Origin: Paramecium sonneborni
Taxonomy: Eukaryota > Ciliophora > Oligohymenophorea > Peniculida > Parameciidae
NCBI GenBank assembly: GCA_905182985.1
Contig: CAJJDN010000033.1
Span: 118,233 to 182,232 of the forward strand
Direction: 5' to 3'
Length of the DNA stretch: 64,000 bases
Part shown: positions 1-11,688 of the stretch, one piece after another
How the letters are laid out: the number at the start of each line of letters is the position of its first letter
Position numbering within the stretch: the stretch's first letter is position 1
Notes under the pieces: model-generated
The model's database searches: none
What the model was told of the DNA's origin: nothing
The model's input: the letters and a program-made list of their open reading frames with translations, nothing else
Translations under genes and position numbers: made by a program

Positions 1-1965
1 TATGATGTGGATTTAAATAAAATTGACAAAGAAATGAGAGAGAATATATAAATGTAACTTCAATTAGAAATAGATTAGAAAAATTAACCTAATTAACAAA
101 TAGATGATGCTGCTTCTTAGGTTTCTTCATTAATTGGCTTAAAGAAATCTTTATTCTATAAAAAGTATGAATTAATAAATGGGATTATAGATAGCATTTT
201 CAAGCCTACCTCTTATAAATTATGTCATACATTATTCTTCCTTTAATTAATTTTGATTGCTACTTATTGTATAATAATATTATAAAACTTGAACACTGAC
301 TTTAATAGATTTATTTAAGAAGTGGATATGTTATTATTTAGTTATAGTTTTATGACTCCTTTTGACATATTTTTAGCTTTAAGGTTTTCTACTGTTTATT
401 ACCAATTATAAGTTCCTTCTCAAATGACTGCAGCTGAGAATACTGTATTCTCTGCTTGGCTATCTAATCATTTAGGAGAGGGATATGATGATATGAAGTA
501 GAATTTTCTAGAATAATTCTCGAATCCATAATTACTAGAATTCTTTACAGATTAAGATTTCGATGTTTAATTTATGAAGGAAAATTCAACTTCTATGGAA
601 ATAAAGACTCTATCATTTAGAGAAACTTTAAATGTATTATTGTAATATTAATATCAATTTAAAATTGCCTATTTAAAAAAGACTTCTCTAACTAATTAAC
701 CATTTTCGGCTTATCCATATTTCAATTATTTAAATTTACATGACAAGTTTGATAACATGACCAATGATATATTAGATTATACTAAATAAAGAAAAAGCAT
801 TGTTTAAGAAAATTGGTAAACTATTTGGATTCCATTTTTAGTTTTGGATTTTGTTTTAATGATTGCTACTTATTATTATTATAAACAGTATTTGTCTATT
901 TATGAAAGCTTTTTAAATTTATTTAAATTTACTGATGAAATTTGGTTAAATAGAGATATGGAAAGGTTTAAAATTTTGATTAATATTTTAACTAAAAATT
1001 CAGATGTTATGTTTAAATATCAATTTGATTTAGAATAAAAAGAAAAATTTATGATGGCTGAAAAGTATAAAAAAGAATCAAAAGTTATACATGATTTAAA
1101 GAAGAAAAAAAATTATCAAAATTATGATAAACTCTCATCAATTTATGGACTTATTGGAATTTCATTTGTTTTTTCAATATTCTTTATACCTGCACTACTA
1201 ATTTAATTATAAACAAATAATTATCTATTTAAATATGTGAACACAGCTGATTTTTATAAATTTACTGGAGATCTCTGCTTTTAATTACCAGGAATGTTTT
1301 CATAAAGACAATTTTTATATTGGTGGTCATTTTATAATTTGGATGTAAATGATAAACCTAGAATGATAAATAGATTATTTAATGGAATAGAAAATCTAAA
1401 ATAATTTGATGAGCATGTACAACAATTTAATTAAGATGATTATTTAACAACTAAAAGTTTTATAGATAAATTAAATTTGCTAACAAAAAACCCTGTCTGT
1501 AAATTTTTTTCAGGTAATTAATATAATGATTATTCCTTTTATTGTTCAAGATCTTTTGATGGAGCTTTAGATATGGGTTTGAATCAAGCATTAATGTATG
1601 CAGCAAATCAATATAAAGTGACATTTGCATTAAATAATTTTACTTCAATTGTACAATATTTTAGATATGAAGCAGAAGGAATGTACATCATGGTTAAAGG
1701 CTTGATTGAATTAGTAACTTCACTTAAAGAAGCTTTACTATAAGCTACTTATTCTCATATGAATTAAATTGTTGGGTTAAGTGTATTTTTGTTAGTTTTT
1801 CAATTTTTCTTATTTTTCCTCTAGTTTTTTATACTTCATAAATACTATAGTGAGGAATATAATTTAGTGAAAAGATACATGTTATTATTACCATCATCAA
1901 CATTATTATTGGATGACAACTTTGAAAGAAACATTAGAATATTCTATGCATAATATTAAATATGA
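1..1965 (+). CDS. TmcB-like multi-pass membrane protein, 3' part
   Basis: Reading frame 1 is open from the first base to the TGA at 1963-1965 (654 codons visible, start outside the window), with many TAA/TAG read as Gln. Four hydrophobic segments are seen, near residues 74-96, 270-292, 378-402 and 588-612, separated by polar loops. The protein aligns along its whole visible length with the C-terminal third of the minus-strand gene at the right end of this window: both share a KKS-FYKKYELI-type stretch before the first membrane segment, an ESKYL/ESKVI-type linker, a Y-x-KY-x-N-x-x-D-x-YKF motif and a final LLLDD-x-FER motif. That partner carries a PAS-like centre typical of ciliate TmcB (tiny macrocysts B) proteins. 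Function is unproven; a membrane sensor or channel-like role is inference. No intron is seen. Confidence 0.75.
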
Positions 1966-2003
1966 ATGATGTGTTATATCATGTATTAAAAATAATATTA
2001 AAA

Positions 2004-3376
2004 ATGTTAAAGTTTTATTGTTTTTTCAGCATTGCTATTACATTAGGAGCAATTTACAATTCTTTCAATGTTCATAAATAATTTTATCCGTCAGTCTTAT
2101 ATTTAAGCACTAATAAAATTAATAGAACTATACTTGTGAATTTCGCTATTATGATTGTTTCTACATTGATAATGATATTTTTAAAAATAATGTTTGGAGA
2201 ATTGAAGGAAATAGAAAAAATAGTAAGACTTTTATATTTACTAGTGAATAGTCTGTGATAGATAAAACTAAGAGAAAAATTTTAGAAGTAGCTTATTTAT
2301 TATTCTTTTTTTATTAATCATTAGATTGGCAATTTATATGTAGAAAATTAATAAATTATCTAGTTTTAATGCTTTGGTTAGTTGCACTATCAATAATTCA
2401 TTGGATTTCAATAAAAAGAGCTGGATTTCTAATTGCAGAGTCTTAAATAAATTTTAGTGATAATCTAAAATTAGTAATGACATTTATTGTGCTATTTTAT
2501 ATTGATATAAAAGTAACAAATTTAGAATAATTTAGTTAGATAAGTCTCTATTTTTTTTATGGAACAGAAGAAAAATTTTAAAATGTTTTATTTGGTTTTG
2601 AATTCATGCTTTTACCAATAAGAATAGCTTTGCCATTTATAAAGTATGTAATTAATCTCTTTGAAATTTTAACTCTTTCATAATTTGATTCAAAATAAAC
2701 AATCTTCTCTGGATTAGAAGTATTATCAACAATGTTAAAATTATGTGTTTAAATTATGCTTTTTTAATACGTGTTAAATACATAAGGATTTTTGTTGATT
2801 TTATTTGTAGATACTTTTGAAAATGCTTTTGCTATGCTTAAAAAATTAAAAGCCTTTTACAATTAGATGAAACTCGTTAGAATGATTGATAAGATTTAAG
2901 ATGTAGATAAAATAGAATCTCATGATTCTACCTGTTTAATATGTCTAAATGAATTAGAGAATGGAAAATAATTATCTTGTGGCCATGTATATCATAAAAG
3001 TTGTTTAAAAACTTGGATTTCTGGGAATTCTAATTAATTTTGTCCTAAATGCAAATAAACAATTAAATTAGAAGAGAACAAAATTCAATAGACTGGTGTA
3101 TAAACTAAGAAATTAAAATAATAAATATTATTTTAGGAATTGAAAGAAATTAAAAGCAATATATAACTCTTACAGATTTTAAATCAATGTCGAAACATTT
3201 CAAATAATGTATAGAATACTTAAGGAATTGGGAATGTATAGTATGGATTACCATGTGAAGCATTACAATATACATCAGGAGTAACAGAAATTAAAAGACT
3301 CTAAATTAATTATATGAATAAGATAATGAGTGGGATAGAGAAGGGGATCATTGAAAACCATTTATTACCTAAATGA
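2004..3376 (+). CDS. HRD1: HRD1/synoviolin-like ER membrane E3 ubiquitin ligase
   Basis: The protein begins with a hydrophobic N-terminus followed by KQFYPSVLYLS, matching the start of synoviolin/HRD1, and continues with several membrane segments and the family blocks FGEL, IIHW and VLFGFEF...FIKYV. A RING-H2 finger follows near residues 300-345 with CLICLNE, SCGHVYHKSC and CPKC. HRD1 ubiquitinates misfolded proteins extracted from the ER (ERAD). One intron of 29 nt at 2223-2251 is needed; a closer AG at 2244 would bring a TGA into frame. An upstream in-frame ATG at 1962 overlaps the stop of the previous gene; the ATG at 2004 was chosen because it gives the usual family N-terminus. The C-terminal tail is hydrophilic and short. 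Confidence 0.85.
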
Positions 3377-3568
3377 AAAATTAGAATTTATTTTTATTTT
3401 CATCTAAAAATTAATGAATAAAAAAATGAACTCTCTACTCATTAAAATTAGCATAAGTATTTACTAATCTCAATAAAATACTTAGTTATAGAATGATACT
3501 TGAAATAGTTGTTTATGTTAAATAAAATAAATAAAAATGGCAATAACAACATTTTAATATTAATGATT

Positions 3569-4093
3569 TCACTTTTTAAAATAATAGAAGCTTTCTGGAC
3601 AGACAATACCTTCTAAAAAACGAGTAATATATTTTAAATGAGTTAATTTTGTTGATTCTGATCTCATTTGTGAGTGCATCACATATGAATATGCATGCTT
3701 AGAGTAAAACTCGAAAGATAATTCTGAGAATACTTTTTTATAAATATCTCCATCTAAAGTCCATATTCTTTTGAATTATTCAAAATTCTCTAACTTTTAA
3801 TTAGTAACCCATTTCTTAAAATGAGAGACATTATTATCAGGAATGTATAGTGTAATGATTTTTAAGGCTTGTTCATTATGTAGTATAAATCTATTTAGAG
3901 CATTTCCAAAATTTCTTAAGAGATTTTTTGTATCTTCTTTTTTTTGATTTTCTTCTTTTGCCTTCTCAACCAATTATTAAAACACAGTTAAAGGTAGAGT
4001 AATTTATTGATCTTCTATCTTTATTTTCTTGCTTATGGTAAGTTCTTCTTGTGTATATTTGTAAGGTCGAAAATTGGACATTTTATTCATCAT
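3569..4093 (-). CDS. hypothetical protein, 174 aa
   Basis: A TGA-terminated frame of 174 codons starts at a double ATG (4091 and 4088) and has no intron. The protein is Lys/Glu/Phe-rich without a signal peptide or membrane segment. The first 75 residues are charged and probably helical; the rest holds aromatic-rich stretches such as HFKKWVTNQKLENFEQF and RFLEGIVCPESFYYF. I do not recognise a domain. It is convergent with the HRD1-like gene, about 190 bases away. Codon use resembles neighbours, so it is probably a real gene, but no function can be given. Confidence 0.6.
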
Positions 4094-4193
4094 TTTAGTT
4101 GAATATCCTTTAACTCAATTTTAATTCGATTCTTAATAAATATAATTTATTTGTATAATATTAATGATATTTTAATGCAGCAGTATTTTAATA

Positions 4194-4624
4194 ATGAAAA
4201 TCAAGTTTGTTTGCATATCCTATTGTTCTTAATGTAAGATGTAAATAGAACATCCATTACAATTAAATCATGATTATAATTATCTTGAAAGAAATTTTGG
4301 AAACATAAAATAAGACATTTAGTAATTATAAATTTAGTTTAACTTTATGTATTAAATTGGCAATGGTATTCAATCCACATTCAAGGGTCTTGAAATTTCT
4401 ATGAATATTCAAAAATAATTAACAAATTAAAAGGCTTTTGAAAAAACCAATCAATCAATCATAGATTATTAAGTAGAGCTTTCGATGTAGAAACTAGTAA
4501 TTATGATCAATTTAACTTACATATAGATAAATCATAAAAAGATAAACAATAATTGATATTTGCTTTGAACATTGTAAAAATAGATTTACATAATAGTAGT
4601 TTCTATTACAAAATTAGAGAATGA
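4194..4624 (+). pseudogene. possible small gene or relic with CxxC motif
   Basis: An ATG at 4194 opens a frame with CSQCKMQIEHPLQLNHDYNY, which looks protein-like, and a second frame from about 4440 to the TGA at 4622-4624 reads SNYDQFNLHIDKSQKDKQQL and is equally protein-like. Joining the two frames needs an intron or a frameshift that I cannot place cleanly. It may be a gene with an unusual intron or a decaying duplicate, which is common after the genome duplications known in Paramecium. No family was recognised. Confidence 0.3.
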
Positions 4625-5796
4625 AATCTTTAATTGGTAGATTAAAAAAAAATTAGAGAAATCTTTAATAAAATGTAATTTATAGCTATTTGTTTTAATA
4701 ACTACTAAATTTATGAATTGAATAAAAAATCGCCAAATATTTTTTAATTATGAAGATTTCATAAACTGAATATTTTTTTGAGGGTATTTTATTTTTTGAT
4801 CAAACCACTTTTAAGAAGCTTAAGTATTATGTAATAAAGCATTCCCTATTTATTATAATAAAAATAAATATATTATACTGATTGTGCAGCATAGGATTAA
4901 TATTTTTGAGTGAAAATAAAAGATCTTTTTATTGGAATATGAATTAGAAAGATGTTGATTTTAGAAAAACTGTGATTTATTTTAATGGAAAATAACAAAT
5001 CTTATTTAAAAAATGAGATAGATCTACTTTGAAAGCAATTAGAGTAGATAAAATAATAATTTTAAAAATTGAAATAGGAGAGGAATCAATTAATTTTGTA
5101 GTTTGAAAAAACAGAGAGATAATGATGAAGATAGCAGTTGATTGTTTTTTATAAAAAAAAAGCCTAGGCTTAGTAAAATTTTAGAGAAAAGAGTGAGAGA
5201 AGTTAGAAAGAGAGATGAGGAGTTTAAGAGAATAATTATAGAATAGATTTTGAGTATACTTGATTATGAATAAATTTTGGAGAAGAAAGGATAGAGAAAG
5301 ACTTTTTTTAAGATCTTAGAAATTATAAAAGATTGGATGATAATTTTAAGAATAATAAGAGAGTTGAAAGATTAGGGGAGTTGATGTAGTTATAGGAAAT
5401 AAAATAATGATGGAAAGGATTTAAAATAAAATGAGATATTTATAATAAATTTATTAAGGAAAATATTAGAAAGAAATTTTAATATCTAAAAAAGCATATA
5501 TTAAATTTAAATATAATTAAAATGATTGATATTGGAGAAAAGGGTGTGACAAATTTGGAATTGAGTAGATATTTAATAAAGAGACTAAATTATCCCTAAT
5601 GGAAAAGAATTAATAGGTTTGAATTTGCACAGATATTTTGAAAAATATTGATTATATACTTTATACTATAACACGTCAGGCGATTGTTTATTATAGGTAA
5701 AAACTCTCAACTTATGACTTGAAACATCTTAATACACATGAGAAAGAGTTTCGTGTTGTCTGGTCTCCAAGTTAGCCACCATCACCATCCAAAGCG
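4625..5796. other. no firm gene; possible decayed coding DNA
   Basis: This 1.2 kb has scattered open segments but no convincing complete gene. The best is about 5150-5390 on the plus strand, a Lys/Arg/Glu-rich frame (KRVREVRKRDEEFKRIIIEQ and on) that ends in TGA and has no plausible start. The region just before 5797 (5730-5800) is clearly less AT-rich than its surroundings and is open in the frame of the next gene without an ATG. Confidence 0.35.
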
Positions 5797-7356
5797 ATGT
5801 GCGAATTTTCCTCTGGTGATTCTAGTCCTTGTGATGATGATCAATATTAAGCTAAAATAGAATTCATAGGTACAAAATTATCAATTCGTGATATATGTAA
5901 TTCTGTTCTTAATTCTAATCACTATGAAATTCGAATTTTAGAACCCACTAAAACAGGAAAATATGAAAAGTTTTAAATTTTTAATTAAATCTTAGAATCC
6001 CTTTAGAGTGGCAAAACTAAAAAGATATAATTCTCTTTTATTTTAATTCTTCACTTGAAGCATGTTAAGATAAGCATTCTATTAAAAAGTATTTAAAGGA
6101 AAAGTAAAATTTATTTATATTATTAATATTTATTATAGATTCAAAGATTATCATTTTATTAATTTTGAAGAAGTTTAAAAAGTATATCTAGCAGGAGAAT
6201 AAATATATATTATTAAAATTAATGAAGATAAATCAGCATAATTTTTTTATTTTAATATGAATAAAAATTAACCAAAACACAAGAAACATCTTGGAGAAAA
6301 CTTTCAAGTAATAAATTGTATCTCTATTATTTCAAAAGGTTGGAATTTTGAAAAAAGTTAGAGATACTAAAATTCCATATAAAATAATCCTTAGATTTCT
6401 ACCAATTTTATTTTGTAAAGAAAAGATTGAAAGTATTATCTATGAAAGAAGGAATGATAAATATTAAATTGACATTAGATCCTTTAAAGTAGAAGAACTA
6501 TTTGAATGTATAAATTTTTAATATATAATAGTTGAAGGATGTAAATATGGAGTAATTTATTGTGAAGATTTAAGATAATCTTAAAGTTTAGTTGATATAT
6601 TCAACAAGTAAAAAAAGAGGGTTATAATATTTTAGATATTTTTTTGAAAGAAAATTATCATAGCCAGAAATAATCTTAGTAAATGAAGAGGGAAAGAAAG
6701 TTCCTTAATTCTCAAATAAGTCAGAATTTCTTAATTATCTATCAAACAATTGTGATACTGAAAAATAAATGAAAATTACTCTCTAATAAGAAATTGATAA
6801 AGAAGTTTAGGAAAAACAAGAAAAATTGGAAAGATAAGAGAGATTGGAAAGACAAGAGAAATAAGAGAGATTAGAAAAAGAAAGATAAGAGAAAATAGAG
6901 AAAGAGAGAAATGAGAGATTAGATAGAGAGAAAGAAAGAGAAAGATCTGATAGATAATAAAGTGGAAGTAAATGATATTTTAACTAATGCAAGAAAAACA
7001 TTATTAAGATATTAATATCAGTACTGTAGAAATTAACAGCAGTAAAATTCATGAGAGATAAGAAAAATCAATAGAAAGAAATCAGAATTCTTATTACAGT
7101 CATTATCATCATAATTATAACAATAAATGTATAAAGATAGTAAAACTAATGTAGATGAGAATGGAAGTAGAAACAAAGGTAGAAGATCAAGATCACAATC
7201 CAGAAAGATGAGACATAGTTCAAGTGACAGTTCTAAGTTAAAATATATAATTAATTATATAACAGAAAATATCATGATAGAAAACATCGATAGAATAGAT
7301 ATGAGACTAAAAGGAAATCGGGATGGGAAAACAATAGTAGTAAGACAAGAAAATGA
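5797..7356 (+). CDS. charged protein with coiled-coil and RS-like tail
   Basis: About 450 residues encoded by eight exons. Introns fit at 5970-5995, 6104-6138, 6608-6635, 6968-6993, 7129-7154 and 7237-7265; a seventh starts at 6415 and ends at 6433 or 6448 (both keep frame). The first half is globular with no recognised domain. Around residues 275-350 lies a long E/R/K/Q heptad-like helix, followed by His/Tyr/Asn-rich sequence and an RS-like tail (GRRSRSQSRK, then SSSDSS). Such tails are common in splicing and mRNA-binding proteins, so a nuclear RNA role is a weak inference. The last intron decides the end: if it is retained, the frame runs on to 7479 or 7528. The start is also uncertain because the frame is open upstream. 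Confidence 0.55.
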
Positions 7357-7481
7357 ATAAATTTTACTGTAATTTTAAAACAACAAGGCATTTATAGAAA
7401 TAGACAATTATTTTTACAAACAAAACAGTTAAATAAAAATGTAAAAAAAAGCAAAACAATCAAACAGAGTTCCTTCTGATG

Positions 7482-7938
7482 TCAACCATATATAGCATAC
7501 TCGATAGCATCAAATTACTCAGAAGTGAAATTTAATTAAGGAGAAACTTGCTTCAACTCATCTTTTGATATATTTTCTTTATTTGATTTGTATATGTTGA
7601 CAAATGATTACAATAATTAACAATTTTTGCTAATACTTTCTCCTCCTTTTGAATATGGTACTATATGATCAAATTAATAACATAATGGTCCTCTGCAACC
7701 ATTTAAAGCTTTACATATTGGATTACCAACTGCATCCAATCTCCATCTATCTGGATTTCTACCTTACATTATTTAAGCCTTTTAAATTATATAAATCAAC
7801 TTATACGTTATTCCAACATTCTTCTCTTGCTAATTTATCAAATCTTCTAGGATTATAAGGTGAAGGTGATCTTCTTTAATTATGATGATGATGATGTGTA
7901 ATATTATTCTGATTAGAATTAATATTATTTTCTGACAT
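7482..7938 (-). CDS. small HNH-domain protein, 142 aa
   Basis: After removal of a 28-nt intron (7779-7806) the protein reads Asn/His-rich N-terminus, then RWRLDAVGNPICKALNGCRG, CYQFDHIVPFSKGGES and NCQLLQSFVNIYKSNK. This is the HNH fold pattern: C-x(n)-C metal knuckle, DH catalytic pair followed by VPFSKGG, then N-CQ-L and N-x-x-K. HNH domains bind a metal and cut or bind nucleic acid; similar small proteins occur in ciliates, where the substrate is unknown. The gene ends within a few bases of the convergent charged-protein gene. The N-terminal run of histidines is low complexity. No signal peptide is present, so a nuclear or cytosolic site is likely. Confidence 0.75.
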
Positions 7939-8427
7939 TATTTTAATTAAAAATAATAATAATAAAATAATCCTATTGTTTTTTTTTAATTCAATTTAAT
8001 CTACAGCTTTACATTTTAATTATTCTCTCAATTTCTAATCCAAAAAACATTTAAAATTATTTGAACAATTAGAAAATAGAGTGAATATTTAAATTTAAAA
8101 ATAAATAAAATTAGTTATTTGTAAAGAAAATAAATTTAAATCTAAATTGCATAACAATTATCAATTTTGTATTAAATAGGAAAATTCCATAAATAAACTT
8201 TATTTTTCTTATTGATTTTAAAATTAGATATTTATAGTTGTTTTTGAATCTAAATTAGAAGTTAAATAGATGAATTGTTCAGATTCATGTAAAATTTGAT
8301 TGAATAAATGACAATTTGGTAAATGGAAAAAAAAAAATAATGTAGGGTAATGTAGTAAAATTGGAGAGTTTTGGCGAAAATTATAAAATATATTTATCTT
8401 TATTCTGTATAAATATTTTATATTTTT
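7939..8427. other. intergenic AT-rich stretch between divergent genes
   Basis: About 490 bases between the start of the HNH gene (minus) and the start of the peptidase-like gene (plus), so both promoters should lie here. The sequence is almost pure A/T with a T-run near 7980 and an A-run near 8327. I see no further gene or RNA. Confidence 0.5.
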
Positions 8428-9363
8428 ATGAATTTGAATCATATAAGATAGAAGGCTAAATCAGAGGAGGAGAAATAATCACAAAGATTATAATAACTAA
8501 AGACAGTATTATTGATTGGGACAGATGAAAAAGTTCTAACCCCAAGATTGACAGCTAAATCTTGGATTGTTATAGATTCAAATAATGGAGATGTCTTATA
8601 TTCATATAATGAGAATTAAAGAAGGGAGATTGCTTCGATTACAAAAATAATGACTTTCTATGTTGTTTAAAATATGTGCAAGACTATGAATGTTTAAACT
8701 AATAATACATATGCTGAAGTTAGTTTATAAGCAAGTTTAGTGGGTGGGACAACAGCTGATTTGCTTAAAGGAGATGTATTGTCAATTGATGATTTATTTT
8801 ATGGATTAATGCTACCATCAGGCAACGATGCAGCTATGACATTGGCTGAAAATTTTGGAATTTACGCTATGTATTAAAATAAAATTAAAGGAAAGAATCC
8901 AATAATTTACTTTGTATAGGAAATGAATAATAAAGCAAGAGAATTAAGAATGACTTAAACTACATATGCAAATCCACATGGATTAAATAATAAAAATAAT
9001 CTATCATCAGCTTATGATGTAGCAAAATTGTGTAATTAGTTATTAAAAGATGATTTCTTTAAAAAGGTTGTCAATACGAAAATACATTTCTGTACAATTT
9101 AAGATGAAGAAGGTATGATAGTTAATAAATATAATAAAGGATTTACAAGAGATGCAATGTGGGAAAACACAAATAAATTACTTTATTAAGGATTTAGAGG
9201 TATAAAGACAGGTAATACATCAGTAGCTGGTCCTTGTTTAGCTAGTTATTATTAAACAAATAACAGATCATTTACAATAGTAATATTGGGTTGTCGAACT
9301 TAGGAAGATAGATGGTCAGAAACAATGCAATTGTTATAATTGTGTTTATCTTAAATTTAATGA
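8428..9363 (+). CDS. serine D-Ala-D-Ala carboxypeptidase-like (S11) protein
   Basis: An intronless frame of 311 codons. The three hallmark motifs of penicillin-binding S11 peptidases are present in order and spacing: SxxK as SITK (about residue 74), SGN as PSGNDAA (about 133) and KTG as IKTGNT (about 261). TAKSWIVIDSNNGDVL and TTYANPHGLNNKNN match the family's strand and loop before and after these motifs. In bacteria the enzyme trims peptidoglycan stem peptides; ciliates lack peptidoglycan, so the substrate here may be ingested bacterial walls or another amide. No clear signal peptide is visible at the chosen start, which is odd for a digestive enzyme. Lack of introns and bacterial ancestry suggest an old horizontal transfer. 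Confidence 0.85.
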
Positions 9364-9383
9364 TCTTATATATAACTTATATA

Positions 9384-10066
9384 TCAATTATCAGTAAAAT
9401 CAGAAAATCTCGATATTTTTGTTTTAATAGTGTTTAGATCACTTTACAAAGCCTTACTTTCAAATTACAAACTATCAAGATGTTTTTGTACCCTAGATTT
9501 AGCATTAATCTGTTTAGATTGATTGATCATATTATCAATTTCAAGTAGGTTGCGTTGACGATCATCTTGATTACCTATTATCTATGATAATTGATCAAGT
9601 TTAGTTTATAATTAGCTATAATAAAGTCCTTGTTCTTCATTCATTATTTTTTGATATTTAGATGAATATAATTTGATTTAGCTTTGTTAATCAATATAGT
9701 CTGATTTTCTATAGGATTATGGAAATTGAAAAGAGTTCAATTAGGATTATTAACTTTTGGAAGTGCTGCTGTATATTTATTTATTTGGACTCCTAATTGG
9801 TTCATTTTATTTCAATCTTTAAGGACTTTTGAAAGGTTATTTTTTAAGAGGGGATTAAGGTTTTTATTTCTGTGGACTCAAAGGAATATCTGAGAGGAAT
9901 ATATGATTTGCATACTTGAAATAGCAGATTTCACTTTAAGACGTTTGACGTTTTTGCCAATTGATTATTTTAAGATGTCAACTGAAAATTCTTATTTCTT
10001 TGATGGTGTTGAAATAGTTTATATTTTGCTGTTGTTGATTGTTGGAGTTGTTAAGGTTTTGTTCAT
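9384..10066 (-). CDS. Ser/Pro/Lys-rich protein with C-terminal coiled coil
   Basis: 218 residues in two exons; the 26-nt intron at 9890-9915 joins them in frame. The first 110 residues are low complexity with repeated S/T-P sites (NIPLSPQKQK, PQSPLKK, FKSPQR, IRSPNK), possible targets of proline-directed kinases. The last 85 residues form predicted helices (MNEEQGLYYSQLQTKLDQLS and on) with heptad spacing. There is no membrane anchor. It is convergent with the peptidase-like gene, only 20 bases apart. No family is recognised; a cytoskeletal adaptor is possible but not supported by a domain. Confidence 0.6.
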
Positions 10067-10229
10067 AATTTACTTTCTAAATTCGATGAACTATTAGGAT
10101 ATATCGTAACTCATAGGAGTTAACAGATAAATTTATATATATATATATAAAATCAAATTAAGAATTCAAATAAAAAAGCTTATAAATAATAATATTAGCA
10201 ATCATTCATAAATTTTATTAAATAAAATA

Positions 10230-11597
10230 ATGAAAACTCTTCTTTTCATCATTTGTGGTATCCAAATTTTGATTTTTGGTAGTTGCATCTGCTTTGGCAT
10301 CACATGCATACTTGTATCCATTCAATGACAAGAGTATAAATGACTTAGAAGGCCTTAATCAAAAGTAAATAGCTTAATTGATTAAATACAATATTGGATT
10401 AGTCGAACACATTCCAATAGACTAATAAAAAGTGTTTGAATAATTGATAAAGTACATTTTTTTATCATCAAATAGGTCATTTGGTAAAGGTAATATCTTA
10501 TCACCTACTAACATGAACTATTTGATACTAATTGAGAGTGAAAAATTATATTCAGGATTAGACTCAAAATAATAAAGAATTACTGAGGGATTCTCTTAAA
10601 GTTTTAAAATATTAGAAAAAGATCCTAAATCTATTATGGAGACACTCTTTGGATAACAAGGTAAACAATTCATTCAAAATTTAGATGATTCTCTCATTTA
10701 AAAAGCATACAAAGTTTATAATAAAAATAATTTGAGATTCAAAATATATTAAAATGAAGATGATTTAGATATCAATTATTTATAATGGACAATCACTCTT
10801 TATTTGGGAAAAAATGTAAAAATTAATTTAAAATATAGAATGAAGTTTATTTCTATGAACCAAATAAAGATAAGTCATATAAAATTGATTCAAGTTTGGA
10901 AAAATGTGTTAATACCTTCTTTGGAACAACATTTGATTATTCATCTAAAGATAAGAAAATCTATAAATACAATACAAATGAAATTATTGAAATTAATTAA
11001 GATAATGAAGAATAATTAATTGGATTTTTAAAAGATGTTTGTGCAATGAATAAACTTTCAACACTCTTTAATAAATGTATTTATATTATTCTATTTCAAA
11101 GCTGATCAACCAAATATGTTATCTATCATTAACAAATCTATAGCAAAATTAGAAAAGATTATGAAAGAATCAGAATTAGACATGATTTATGATATGATGA
11201 GAATAACACATAAGAAAGTATTCTTAATAATAATCTAAGTTATCTAAAAACTTTAGAAATACATTTGAAAATGAAGAATTATTTGGTCTCATTTTAATTG
11301 AAGAAGAAAAGAATCCTCAATTAACAACAACTAAGGACTCAGCTAAAATTTAAAGAATTTTATTAGAAACTAGAACAAGAATGTTAAATTAAGTTACTGT
11401 ATTTTTCATTTTTAATATTTTAGTCAACAACTCAATCTTCTTAATAAAATATGGATTCCACAACTTATTAAATTTATATTTGGTTTGGAGTATTCTTTGT
11501 TATAGTTTTGATTGGTATCATCTATGCAATGGTCACAATGGATATTTAAAAGGATACTCTATTGTATGCTAAATTCTTAACAACAGATCAAAGATGA
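10230..11597 (+). CDS. ATP6AP2 (prorenin receptor)-like V-ATPase accessory protein
   Basis: Six exons with introns at 10258-10282, 10816-10838, 11077-11101, 11218-11239 and 11393-11423. The protein starts with a cleavable signal peptide (MKTLLFIICVASALA), has a long poorly conserved lumenal part, one membrane segment near the C-terminus (IWFGVFFVIVLIGIIYAMV) and a short cytosolic tail MDIQKDTLLYAKF. This tail follows the MD-x-D-x-x-x-Y pattern of the ATP6AP2 tail, which is bound to the V-ATPase Vo sector and needed for assembly. Topology and length (about 410 aa) fit the family. The lumenal part alone would not have been recognised, so the call rests on the C-terminus. Confidence 0.6.
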
Positions 11598-11688
11598 TAA
11601 TTTAGTATATGTAATTATACCAAGCATATTAATTTTTAAATTAAACATTTAAATTTATTCAATAAATCCTACTTAATATACAATAATA

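Noticed and set aside
4194..4624. Beclin/ATG6 N-terminus suggested by the CxxC region
   Set aside because: The conserved Beclin C-terminal domain is not found downstream and the resemblance is limited to two Cys and a few residues.
9903..10097. Hydrophobic plus-strand frame resembling a membrane peptide
   Set aside because: It is the antisense shadow of the Ser/Pro-rich minus-strand gene, whose intron and repeated S/T-P sites are coherent.
10133..10151. (TA)n runs here and at 23487-23502 and 55500-55516 as telomere or origin signals
   Set aside because: They are short simple repeats in intergenic DNA; ciliate telomere repeats (G-rich T2-3G3-4 type) are absent.
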